The notes beneath the pieces were generated by a model, which was not told the origin of the DNA, searched no databases, and saw only the letters and a program-made list of their open reading frames with translations. The position numbers and the translations under genes were made by a program. Below, piece after piece: positions 11,501-21,763 of a stretch of 64,000 nucleotides of DNA (position 1 is the stretch's first letter; each line of letters starts with the position of its first letter). Origin of the DNA: Melieria omissa (lineage: Eukaryota > Arthropoda > Insecta > Diptera > Ulidiidae); the NCBI GenBank assembly GCA_963971225.1, contig OZ020267.1, positions 68,130,438 through 68,194,437 on the forward strand, read 5' to 3'.

Positions 11501-13340
11501 ATGAAGCGTCGCGCTTTTGCAAAAGTGTCAGAAGAAATTGAAGAACGCATTGCCGCGTCGGTTTTGCGCGAGGAACAAAAGCTGAAGTACTACATCCAAA
11601 TGGAGCAGCAGTGGCTGGAAAAGCCGGACGCCAACAAAGACAACGCTGACGACCATCCATATCAACAGAGTGAAAACAAGGCCGCCACAGCCACAGTTAG
11701 TAAAGGTTACGAACGGGATTTCGGTGAGACAACTGATTCAAAGTTACAACACTCAAACGGTGCGTCAGTTCTTTTACAACTTCTTCAACAAAACCCACAA
11801 TCAAAAAATACGTTTGCTTTTCCTTTGAGATACTAGAGCAATACAAAATTCGGGGCAGTATTAAGTTCATAACAAAATCAACGAAAAGTTACAAATTGTC
11901 GGGCTAGCGTTCGCAATGACAAGCACAGCTTCGGAAATTCAATTTCAATAACTTTTCGATATTTATTCGCTTGAATGAGCCAGCATCACGACCCAATAAG
12001 AAATTGTAATTAAATAAATTATGATTGGGTGCAACTTTAATTAGTAGTCAATCAGTCCGAAAAAACAAAGCATATATTCCATTTCATTACTTCGAACTCA
12101 AATTTAAATATTGATTTAGTTGACTAGATTTTGATTCAACAGTTTTTTATTCGTCAAGGATTATTAATTTTCCCCAAAAATCGATGACTCCAATGGATAG
12201 ACGAAGCATACTTGTTTTCTCAATTTGTTATTTAATACATCAAGTTTATGAATAATTTATGTTAGTTGAGATTCATAGTAAAAACTAATTCGAAATATTA
12301 CGAAATGAATAATACAAGCTCTGTGCGCTACGCGATAGAATTGCAAATTGGCAAAATTGTCATAAAGCTTTTCCTTTTAAATTAAACATTTGATTTTCAT
12401 ACCAACCCCACCCCCTTCCGCTTGGCTGTAAATGCCTTTACGATTTCAATTTATACATTCGATTTTTGTAGCATTTTCCCCCATACTTAATTTACCCCGA
12501 CTTCCATTATCTTCTGTAACTTGCTTGATGACCCCCTCAGCAGCGCATTACTGATGTCACCTTAACCCAGATACGGATTCAAATTCGCACTCTTCTTCTC
12601 TCATCGCAGGTAAACGCCAGAAGGAGCGCTCGTCACGCAAGGAGCGCACCACACGCTTCAGCGACAACAAGGATTCGAAGAGCGCCTCGATTGCCGCCGC
12701 CGCAACGTACATTTCCCAAATGCAAACGAGCAGCAGCAGCAGCGTCACCACCACCACCGCTGCTCTCTCAAATCAACCAACCACTTTATTCCCAATTGCC
12801 TCGTCCACAGTGTCTACGCTGACACCTGCTAGCACTGTAGTCGATGCCAGTAATTTGTACACACCACCGGCGCTGAGTGGTAGCTCAGTGGCCATTAATA
12901 AGAATCTGTTCAACGCTGCCGAGGCGGCTATAGAAAAGGCCACAAAGTCAGATAAGCAGACAGAAAAACGCTCAGATCGTCATCATGGACGACGGGAGCG
13001 TGAACGAGAACGCCACCATGGCAGTCACCGTTCGCACGGCGGACACCATTCGAGTGATGACGATTACGATTCATCTTCCAGTTCGTCGTCGACATCGAAC
13101 TCCTCGCGCCACTCTAAGTATAGTCGGACATCGTCGACGAAGCACAAACGCAGCACTAGCCGCCGCAAGCGTAGTCGCGACCGCCGCCATCACCGACGAA
13201 GACATCACTCCAGCGCTGATGAGTACGACGACGATCGCTCGTCCCGTCGTCACGGCACACACCGCTCGTCAACGAAGGCCCGCTCACGCTCCAGATCACG
13301 ATCGTCATACTCTTCGTCGTCCCGCCGACACCGGCATTGA
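8539..13340 (+). CDS. PNISR-like arginine/serine-rich nuclear protein
   Basis: Nine exons: 8539-9025, 9082-9331, 9390-9555, 9726-10007, 10306-10408, 10641-10688, 11315-11418, 11489-11723 and 12610-13340, giving 801 residues. PNISR is a nuclear-speckle SR-related protein of uncertain biochemical role in RNA processing. Family hallmarks in order: VDWAALAQQWI near the N terminus, then AKRKILPAWIREGLEKMEREKQK spread over exons 2-3, an acidic ESDSSGNEDD block, the LTELLLEVTNEEIFKLSQEA helix in exon 5, and ALSSITGKLG in exon 6. The tail is Ser/Arg/His-rich with RS and RHHRRR runs. The start ATG at 8539 is the one nearest the conserved block; an in-frame ATG at 8359 is possible but has no family support. 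Poly(A) signals lie at 13616 and 13629. Introns 7-8 are 70 and 886 nt, and the rest are 56-626 nt. Confidence 0.88.
9651..9675. repeat. Perfect GC-rich palindrome in PNISR intron 3
   Basis: Twelve-base arms TCTCTCCCCCGC and GCGGGGGAGAGA flank a single T. The palindrome lies in the 170-nt intron between exons 3 and 4 and is far richer in GC than the sequence around it. It would form a very stable hairpin in the pre-mRNA. Confidence 0.85.
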
Positions 13341-13702
13341 GGCATAAGGGGCTACGTTTTGTCTTCACTTATACGTAGTTTTAACTCATATTTTTTCCTT
13401 CATATTTATTTACTTTTTAAATACTCTTTTAGCTACTTAATACAAAGATTCAGCCACTATTGTTGACTGGATTCAAGCAAAACCCAATAGGATCTTTAAT
13501 ATGAATGAATTCTGTGTGTATAAATGCCTAGATTTATTTGCGATTTATTGATGGATTGATGAATTCAATAACAGCACATAACCTGCTACACAACTGCTAT
13601 AACATTTACGCCTGCAATAAAACGTATCAATAAAAAAAAATTATTAAATTATTAAATTATTGAACGAGTTTTTCGGTTTTTTTTTATTTTGCTCTTCTGC
13701 TG
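13341..13702. other. Convergent 3' region between the PNISR-like and zinc-finger genes
   Basis: Short AT-rich spacer with AATAAA at 13616-13621 and 13629-13634 for the plus-strand gene. A TTTATTTT run near 13684 (AATAAA on the minus strand) serves the opposite gene. The two 3' UTRs probably abut or overlap. Confidence 0.6.
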
Positions 13703-15338
13703 CTAATTTTGCGGCACCAGCTTGTTGCCGCCGCGATTATTCACACGGCAGTTGGCATACGGGTCGGGCTTCTTTTCGTCGGGTAGGTGATGCGAGCGCG
13801 CCTTGCGGTGCGCCTTCAGCGCCGTGCCGCAAATGAATCCTTCGCCGCAGACATCGCATCTGTAGGGCTTTTCGCCCGTGTGCCGCCGCATGTGAATACG
13901 CAAATCGTTTGATTGCGAGAAGCCCTTTCCGCACTCGGTGCATTTGTACGGTCGCTGGCCGGTGTGAATGCGCATGTGACGTGACAGCTTGTTTGGACGT
14001 ATGAATGACTTGCCACAAATGGTGCAGACGTGCGGTCGTTCGCCAGTGTGCTGGCGTTTATGTATGACCAAATCCTGCCGTCGCGGGAATCCTTTGTCGC
14101 ATTCGTCACATTGATAGGGTTTTTCGCCAGTGTGTCGTCGTATGTGTATGATCAGGCTGGCCTTCGAGAAGCTTTGGCCGCAGTATGGGCACAGGCCACG
14201 CTTGTAGCAGTGCTGCTTTCGGTCGTCCACCTGCTCGCCGGCACGCATCAGCTCGCGGTGCATGGCCATCATGTGGCGGCGCAAGGTGTACTTGCGCGCA
14301 AAGGTACGCGGACAGTGCATGCACTGCAGCGGCTGCTCTTTGGTGGGCTTGGGGGCAATGGCAGCAATATGCTCTGCCGAGACATGCGTGTGCGCTATCT
14401 TGAGATGCTTCTGAAGCGTTTCCTCTTTGGCGAAAGAGCGTTGACACTGGTCGCACTTGTGCCAGCGCGAAGTTTCGTAAATTCCGAGCCGGGAGCCAAT
14501 GGCAAAGCGTGGACCATCAACACTCCGCCGTTGAACAGAGTTTGGGTGATAGGAAAATACGCTAGAATAGCTAAATATTAGAATACAGGAAACGCGTAGC
14601 AGCATTTTTAAGTAACTTTACCCGGTGTCGTTGGCCATAGAATTTTCCTCTAAGATTTGCCCTAACAATGTATCCCTTTCATTTTTTTCATCGCGCTGCC
14701 AAACAGGCTCCACGCTCGTCAATGAATGACTGGCAACTAAGAATCTCTCTTCGGTTGTGCTTTCCGTCGGAATATCTTTTTCGTCGTCATCATCGTTTTC
14801 TACCGTGTTTGAGCCCTCTGCACTAGCTGTGCCATAGCTAAATATTTCCAGTTCGTCATCGAGCACCTCCAAGTCTTGACTCTCGTCGACGTCTAACTCC
14901 GTGTGAGACAAAGCGGACTCTACTTTAATCTCCTCATACTCCTCGCCGATACTCGCTATCTCATGTGGCTTCACTTCTTGCAAATACTCTTGCAGCAGCT
15001 GCTCCGACCTTTCCACACCGCAGATGAAATCGTACACGTTTAGCAACTTGTCCGTGCACGGCTCACATATGCGCGTCGGCTTGCAGCTCTCACCAACTTG
15101 GCCAACCTTGTGCCGAAACGAGCTGTTAGCATGTGCCACAGGTATTGCCTGTTCCATGAGTTCTTACCTTTACTTTAGTAGCGCGCACCAACGTCAGAAA
15201 CAGTTCCTCCAGTTTTAGCGAATACTCGCCCGATTCCACAATGTCCTCCATGGAATGTGATTGCATCTCATCGAAATTTTGCAAACAAATACGACAAGTA
15301 AGGTAACTCAAATTATGCAAAACATTAGCAACATCCAT
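13703..15338 (-). CDS. ZAD and seven-finger C2H2 zinc-finger protein, probable transcription factor
   Basis: Three exons, complement(13703-14570, 14622-15106, 15168-15338), give 507 residues. ZAD (zinc-finger associated domain) proteins are an insect-expanded class of DNA-binding factors. The N terminus has a paired-cysteine ZAD: C15-x2-C18 in TCRICLQNF and C71-x2-C74 in RICEPC. A 61-nt intron with an AAG acceptor falls between the pairs and restores normal ZAD spacing. Residues about 90-215 are acidic linker (DDELEIF, ENDDDDEKD). Seven C2H2 fingers follow; the last five are joined by standard TGEKP-type linkers (HTGEKPYQC, HTGERPHVC, HTGQRPYKC, HTGEKPYRC). Fingers 1-2 are spaced more widely and end in H-x4-H or H-x3-H. 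I cannot name the Drosophila orthologue, as this class turns over fast. Confidence 0.88.
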
Positions 15339-17567
15339 TGCTGACGCTACACTCCAATTTTTCGCTGCTGGACAAACGAAAACAAAACCTGCAACCTTCA
15401 GATAGTTCGATTGTTCGATAAGTTACAACAAATCTCGAAATGCGATTACAAGCAACTAGCACTGAGCGCAACACAGTAATTGGCCACACAGGAGTAGTAA
15501 ATCAATATAAAAACGAAAAATTTTTATGATATTATGTACGTGTACATACAATTTAAATTTTTTTTATTCAAACAAAATGTTTTTTTTTGAATTCAGGAAG
15601 TTTCGAAGTTGTGACAAATCAAGTAGGCACATAGTGAAATATGAATTATATATATATTATTATTTCGCTATGAAGCACACAGTAATCGATTGTCGATTAG
15701 ATTGCTTTGCCATAACCAGAGTCCATATAGAGTGGTGAAATTGAAAATTTAGATAACAAGCAGCTGTTCGTAATGAGCCCACTGAATTTAATTTGTGGTG
15801 CATGCTTACGAAGCCAATATTGAACAATATTTAGTTCGTATGAAATACAACATGCAATTTCGTTTCTTTTGCTCTATGATAATTTTCCATACAAATGTTG
15901 TTGTCATTATCTATGCACAAGTGGTGAATAGGTGGTCAGCTGTTTTTTCAGATACAATTCCGCCGACACTCGCGCACTTGTTGAGTGCAAATAAACTAAC
16001 TAAACTAAATTCTAATATAAAAGCAATCTAATATGGTCAATAAAAGTTACTGAAACTTAGTTACAGAAACTTTCCATACAACTTACTTTAATGATGAGGT
16101 TTAAAATCTTTCATAATCGGAACAGATATTGAAATTCCGGGATTCATGTTGACAGTTCCGCATAGATGTTGCCACAATTTTGTTTTCAAGATGCTTTACT
16201 GCAGTTTTATCTCTATCAGTAATTGGTAAGGATAAAGAAACAAAATCAAAGCTTAAAAATTACTCCTAAGCTTTTGAACTAAGCATTTTTTTGTTTGTAT
16301 TTTCTGAACATTGAGTGGTCCAAATTTGAGCTCTCTCTAAACAATGACTAAGTTAATAAATTTAATTAGATTGCAGACTGATGTTTTAAGCTACAAAATT
16401 TCATTTAAAAACTACTCTTACATTTATTATAATAATTTGAAAGTTTGACAGTTGTGTTATTTCAAAATTTGGATCATATCAAATAAAGTTTAATGAAAAT
16501 TACTATAAAATATTTAAGAAAAACAATTCATTATTTTTATTGCACAATGTTTTTTGCTTTATTGTTTATTAACATAAAGTTCACATTCTTGTTATTTATG
16601 AGAAATTAAAATATTATTAATTTCTCATAAATAACAATAGTTTAGTAATAATTTAATGAACTGTCACCTATTGAAATCATCAAAGAACCTAAAAAAAACA
16701 ATTAAACAATTTAAATGTGTACTGCGTTTGATAGACCGTTCCGACAAAATAAAAAATCAGTATAAAGATAGAAAATATATCGTTAGAAAATAGCAAATCA
16801 CTGAAGCAAAATAATTGCTTTTGATTTCACAAGCACAACACAAATAGTAAAGAAATTTGGCTGCCATGCCGGTTATGTATGTGTCTATTAGCAGTATTCA
16901 CAAACGCTTGTACTCTTAATAAACTTTCTAATATTTTCCGCGAAGGCACAGACATCAAGTTTGTTAAACTCCAAACTATCCCAACTCTTCCTTTCTCATT
17001 CTAGTACTGAAGTTTCTTTGAACCAACAAAACAACTCTTTCTACATCTTACATTAAATTTTATATTTCAACTTTCCATATTTTTAACTTTGTAACAAAGT
17101 TAAAAGCAAACAATCAGCAAAACAAACAAGTGCAAGGTAGGGTGTAGCTGCAATTTCACGCATGCGCAAGGAGAAGTTTAATATAAATTTCCCTATTGTC
17201 TTGCGCTGCGCAACAGCCTTAGTACGTGCTTTCACATATGCCAGAAGCATACTGCCATTCCAGGCCGGTCAATTCGATTAAAAAACGTAGGTTAAACTTT
17301 TAATTCGTTTTGCGGCACTGAAAAACAGCGAAATCTGACATTTGTTCGATCCGAGCAATGCTCGGCCGTATCCTATTACTTAATAGATATTTGGTTAGGG
17401 TTAATAGAAATTAAAGACTAAATTAGAAATGTTTTATGTAGAAGAGTTGCTTGTCCATCTTTCGTCGCCATGTGTTTACATAGTTTACATTATATGCATC
17501 TGTTTAAACGGGTTATCGGTGTAGGATGTGTGCCCAGCAACACATTAGTGCGAAGCATCGCAGGCAA
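15339..17567. other. Intergenic region between two minus-strand genes
   Basis: I see no gene. The stretch is very AT-rich and includes a perfect 21-bp-arm hairpin at 16589-16637. It contains the promoter of the ZAD zinc-finger gene at its left end and the 3' UTR of bor at its right end. Short open frames near 15526 and 15795 have no recognisable features. Confidence 0.5.
16589..16637. repeat. Perfect AT-rich hairpin, 21-bp arms
   Basis: The arm TTGTTATTTATGAGAAATTA+A is repeated exactly in inverse after a 7-nt AATATTA loop. Just outside, AGTTCA and TGAACT continue the symmetry imperfectly. It could be a decayed palindromic transposon or a structured RNA, and nothing here decides between them. 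Confidence 0.8.
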
Positions 17568-19839
17568 CTAGGTGCCTTTGCCTCCTGTGATGGACTTATG
17601 GTCGCTGCGTTCTTGTTCCGACAACCAGGCCATCTAAGAGGGAGAAGCATATAATTTTAATCCACTGTCTTTAATTCATAACGGAAAATCGTACCTTCTG
17701 TTTGTGTTGTTCTGCTGCCGCATGGCACCGGTCCAACACCATCTTCTCCGTCAGCGTGCCATCCTCAGAGGCGTAGACGGCGGCTTGCCAGGCGACACCT
17801 AGCTTCGAGATTTCTCGCCCGGACATGCCCTCGCAAATTTCTGCCATTTCCGAGCAGGTGGCGCCATAATCGAAAGGTTCCAGCTTGAAGCGTCTACTCG
17901 TGACAGTAATTTATGATTAGCATTTATGATTTTGTCATCACTTTGTTCATATCAAAAGTCACTTACTTGTGTCCCTCGGCAGCCGGTTGTAGTACATATT
18001 TGTCGAAGTATAGGCGTAGCAAGCGCTCGCGTTCTTCCGGCCCGGGCAGTGTAAACTCAACCATCTCATCTAGACGATCGTTTATGGCGTAATCGAACTG
18101 TTCTGGCGTGTTTGAGGCCAACACTAACATAAATTTGGCATTCTGCTCCGACGTGCGGTATAGGAAAGCATTCAGCGCAGCGCGAAGATCCTCCGAAATG
18201 CGCTCCGATGAGCGCTTGCGCAGAAATGCGTCGGCCTCATCGACGAACAGCAAAAGACCGCGATGGCTAGTCTGAGACCAATCAAACACTTTGTGTATGG
18301 CAGTGACTCCTTCCTTTCCCATAGGCGCCACATCGCCGCCCGTCATGATGGCATAGTCCATGCCAGAGTGCTCGGCCAAGCGCTTGGCGAACATGGTCTT
18401 GCCCGTGCCGGGCGGCCCGTGCATTAACACATTGCGATAGAGACCCTTGTTGATACGCGTGTTCTTCGTGGCGATGGCTATGTCGCGCAGCCGCTCTTCT
18501 AGCTTGGGATTCAATATGACACCCTTCAACGCATCGGCGGGTTTCGAGCGCAGCTTCTTCAAGTACTTAACCGGATGCTTGACAGCATCAAGGAAAGCGA
18601 AGCGCGATGTTTCGCCCACCAAGGTGGGCTTACCGATGCGCGCTTCGACATAGCGTGAAGTTACACCGGTAGCTCCCTTGGCCGCATAAACACCCAATGC
18701 CAGAAGTGACAAGCCACCGGCCGCAGTCAACACCTTGTCCCAATCCGTTAGCATGGCTTCGGCACCGGCACCAATTACTGAACCGGCAGTGCTATAATTC
18801 GCAACGAAATAAACATTAGTGGTATATCAAAACCAACACGTCAACGGATCGTCTCACCGAATACCCTCTAGTACAGTGGTGCGATGCTCCTGCGCTTTCA
18901 AACGAATTTGTTCCAAGTTTATATCGCGATTTTCGCGGTCAATTTTGGCTTTAGCACGCATCTCATGTTCCAGCAGCTTCAGTCGATTCTTCTCCTTCAT
19001 CTCAATCTCGTGCTCAATAGTTTGGCGACGCATGGCTTCTTGACGTGCTACGCTTTCTTCTTGTCTATAAATTAAATAAGTACACGGTGCATAACATGAA
19101 CCAGCCGGCCAATGTATACGATATACTCACTTCCGCAGATTCTCCTCTTGTACACGTTGTTGTTGCGCCAACTGGTCTTCGTAACGCTTACGTGCCAGCT
19201 GATCCTGGTATTGAGCACGTAGCTGTTGCTGCTTTGTCTCTTCCTAACAAATCAAGGCGGAGAATTTCGAATAATACGTCCCAAATTTAATTTATCCCAC
19301 ACTACGCCTCTCCTACTTACTGCAAGCGTTTTGCGACGTTCTTCGTGGTCGATACGCTTTTGCTCCACTTTCGCTTGCTCCACATGTGCCTCGTATTCCT
19401 TCACCTTCACCTGGTATTCTTGTTGCCGTGTGCGTTCCTGCATCTTCGAAAGCTCTAGCGCTTCGCCAGCATGTCCTACCGATAAGAAAACGACATGATA
19501 CACGTGCTAAACACATACACTAGCACATATGCCGGAGACATTTGTGGTTATGCAATTCTCCATAGAAGCCGCTTCGGCTTATACCGGCGCAACATGCATA
19601 CATCGGCCAGGTTATTTGGGTCGGTCTCACTTACTTGAACGTTCCAAAGTGCGTGCCGCCTCGGCAGCACGCTCCAGCGCCGACGAGTCGAAGCGATAAG
19701 CCTCCATAGCTTTGCGTTCGGCCTTGGTCAACTCGGTATCACCGCTGCGTTGGCCGGCTGTTTTCCCATCAGGATCCCCGCCGTCAGCTACCATTTCTTG
19801 CGTTTGCTGCGGTCTATTTCTGCCAAGTAACCACGACAT
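17568..19839 (-). CDS. bor: ATAD3A mitochondrial AAA ATPase, belphegor orthologue
   Basis: Seven exons, complement(17568-17633, 17695-17893, 17967-18791, 18858-19064, 19131-19243, 19321-19475, 19635-19839), give 589 residues. ATAD3 spans the inner mitochondrial membrane and supports nucleoid, cristae and cholesterol/lipid contact-site functions. Residues about 35-225 form the long charged coiled coil typical of the family ([18 protein letters not shown] through [24 protein letters not shown]). A Gly/Ala-rich hydrophobic segment at about 247-267 is the membrane anchor. The AAA core shows Walker A GPPGTGKT (residues 352-359, K358), Walker [10 protein letters not shown] (D411/E412) and the sensor region [20 protein letters not shown] in exon 6 is a family signature. 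The last exon adds 21 residues. The start is MSWLLGRN, the family N terminus. The gene is divergent from asun. Confidence 0.95.
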
Positions 19840-20063
19840 TTTCACACTCTAAATTTAATATATTTGATTTATCAAAAGAAAGAAACTGATTTTTTTTCAG
19901 CGAATGCAAATCATGCAAGCACAGAAAAACGTGACAACTGCGGTGAATGCTGCTGCTTCTTTTCCAGCCATTTATGCCATTCACAATGAACTAGATGATG
20001 ACTAGAAATCGAGCTGGCTGATGAAACTCCGTTACATTGAAAAACACATACATAAATGATGTA

Positions 20064-20471
20064 CAGTCAAACCTAAATTGGAGCGTTTAGCGTTGCGTTT
20101 TCTGACGTAACGCTCTCGCTCAGCGCGGCATACCGAAATTGAAGCGTTGCGTTGGGATTATCAAAATCATGAAATGAAAACAAATGACAAAAAATATCTG
20201 CTTAGTTGCCAAAAAACAACAATTTATTATTATGTTGCAAAACTTAGCTCTTGTTTGAATAATTCCTCAAAATTTAAATCAAATCAAATATAAATTACAG
20301 GCGTTTTTGTTATACGCAGCCAACTTCAACCGCTAACGCCTTGTCAAAATTGGAAATTCGAATAGCGCAGCGTCAGAGCGTTTCAATTGCGGTTTGCCCC
20401 ATACAATTTGTATGGGCATGAAGCAATTTTGACAGTTGCTTGCCGCTGGCGCTCCAATTTAGGTTTGGCTG
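20064..20471. mobile_element. Non-autonomous Tc1/mariner-type MITE, 408 bp
   Basis: The terminal inverted repeats begin CAGTCAAACCTAAATTGG on the left and CAGCCAAACCTAAATTGG on the right (read on the minus strand), matching 21 of 22 bases through GAGCG. TA dinucleotides flank both ends (20062-20063 and 20472-20473), the standard Tc1/mariner target duplication. Internal copies of the AGCGTTGCG and AATTG(A/G)AGCG motifs recur in both orientations. There is no open frame of note. Confidence 0.82.
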
Positions 20472-20622
20472 TAAATTAATTTGCCATATATATATACAGG
20501 GTGCGCCATCTGCTACTTTTTTTTCTATTTGAAAAAACAACACGCTTTTTATGATGTGAAATCAATTTTTTTTATTGATAAATGAAGGTTGGTTTATGCC
20601 ATTTATGTATGAAATATAACAT

Positions 20623-21349
20623 GGGAAATATAAGACGGAGCAACGGCCCATACATCTCGCCAGACAATCGCCCTATTGCAGGAGAAATTTCAAGACCGCA
20701 TAATTTCAAGAAATTCCGATGTAAATTGGCCCCCGAGATCGTGCGATTTAACCCCTCTTTACTATTTCCTTTTGGGATTTTTGAAAGGGAAAGTGTATGC
20801 GAATGCTCCCCGGACAATTCAAGACCTTAAGCACAATATTCGGACTGAAATTGCGTCCATAGACCCGATGATTCTGCATTATTATTATTATTATTGATGA
20901 GGATGACGCACTGCGACCTGTAGATCTATTGTGCCCCCTTCTTGGACTTCACAGACTGTCAGTGAGTCCGGTATCCAGGAGGAATTTTAGTATGCTTCCT
21001 ACATCTCTGGATACCCAGTCCGTACCTGGTATAAGATGGTCGCCCAGGTGTTTCTTTCTTTTATGCATGAGTACAGGGCACTCACCTAGTATATGTAATG
21101 CAGTCTCGTTTTCCTGCAAGCAGAACCTGCAATACCCGTTTTCACGGATTCCTAGTTTGGCTAGATGATAATTCAATCTGCAGTGCCCTGTTAGCATTCC
21201 CGTGATAATCCTTAGATTATTCTTTGATAAGGTCATGCAATCCTCGAAAATGATTCTGCAAAAAGTCATTGAAAATTTTGATGCTCGGATGTTGGCCTGT
21301 AAACGAAGCCGCGGTGGTCACATGACCGATGTTATATTTCATACATAAA
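20623..21349 (+). pseudogene. Mariner-type transposase remnant, C-terminal part only
   Basis: Readable family sequence starts after the left inverted repeat (ATAHTSRQTIALLQEKF), passes through NSDVNWPPRSCDLTP and FLKGKVYANAPRTIQDLK, and stops at 20878 where a retrotransposon fragment is inserted. It continues at 21250 with the same frame and ends at a TAA inside the right inverted repeat. The DNA-binding half and the first catalytic Asp are absent. The family assignment rests on the WPPRSxDLxPL box common to insect mariner-like transposases. Confidence 0.8.
20879..21249 (-). mobile_element. 5'-truncated non-LTR retrotransposon fragment nested in the mariner element
   Basis: This 371-bp insertion is bounded by exact copies of ATGATTCTGCA at 20868-20878 and 21250-21260, an 11-bp target-site duplication. 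On the minus strand it encodes a retrotransposon C terminus with GHCRLNYHLAKLGI and a zinc-like C-x2-C-x8-H-x5-C cluster (YCRFC ... LHILGEC), then a stop and a short 3' UTR. The 3' end is a (TAA)5 tail, as in the I-element clade. The 5' end is lost, as is usual for target-primed reverse transcription. Confidence 0.88.
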
Positions 21350-21454
21350 TGGCATAAACCAACCTTCATTTATCAATAAAAAAAATTGATTTCACATCAT
21401 AAAAAGCGTGTTGTTTTTTCAAATAGAAAAAAAAGTAGCAGATGGCGCACCCTT

Positions 21455-21545
21455 TATAAACAAATATATATATATATGTAAATAAATAGATATAAATAAA
21501 TAAATTTATATATAAATTAATTCATATATATATAAATAAATTCGT
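21455..21545. repeat. AT-rich low-complexity tract
   Basis: TATATA and AAATAAAT repeats directly follow the right end of the mariner-like element. No gene content. Confidence 0.7.
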
Positions 21546-21763
21546 TTGCTAACAATCCACCTCATTATTTGTGTCATCCAAGTTTTTAAAGAGGCGAGTC
21601 ATGGTATAATAATTAAATAATGCACAACTCTGATCGCAACCGGAGTTATTGTGAATGAGTTAGAAACTTTGTTTACCATTGTGTAGTCGCGCAAAGGAAA
21701 CTTGCCTTGTACTTTGTTTTATACGTTTTAACTTGTATAAAAATGAAACCCTCCGATTCCAGC

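Larger units (their letters stand above)
20497..21454 (+). mobile_element. Internally deleted mariner-like element with 126-bp inverted repeats
   Basis: The arms 20497-20622 and 21329-21454 are inverted copies that differ only at the outermost base (CAGGGTGCGCCATC against AAGGGTGCGCCATC). TA flanks both ends. Between the arms lies the C-terminal part of a mariner/IS630-type transposase on the plus strand, with the DVNWPPRSCDLTP motif followed by a (D/Y)YFL(W/L)G-type block. The N-terminal two-thirds is missing, so the copy cannot be autonomous. The transposase frame is interrupted by the insertion at 20879-21249 and resumes after it. Confidence 0.88.
19840..21763. promoter_or_regulatory. Divergent bor/asun upstream region, largely transposon
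   Basis: bor starts on the minus strand at 19839 and asun on the plus strand near 21764. Only about 225 bp upstream of bor and about 310 bp upstream of asun are free of transposon sequence. The middle holds a Tc1-type MITE (20064-20471) and a mariner-like element (20497-21454) with a nested retrotransposon fragment, followed by AT microsatellite-like sequence to about 21540. Confidence 0.7.
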
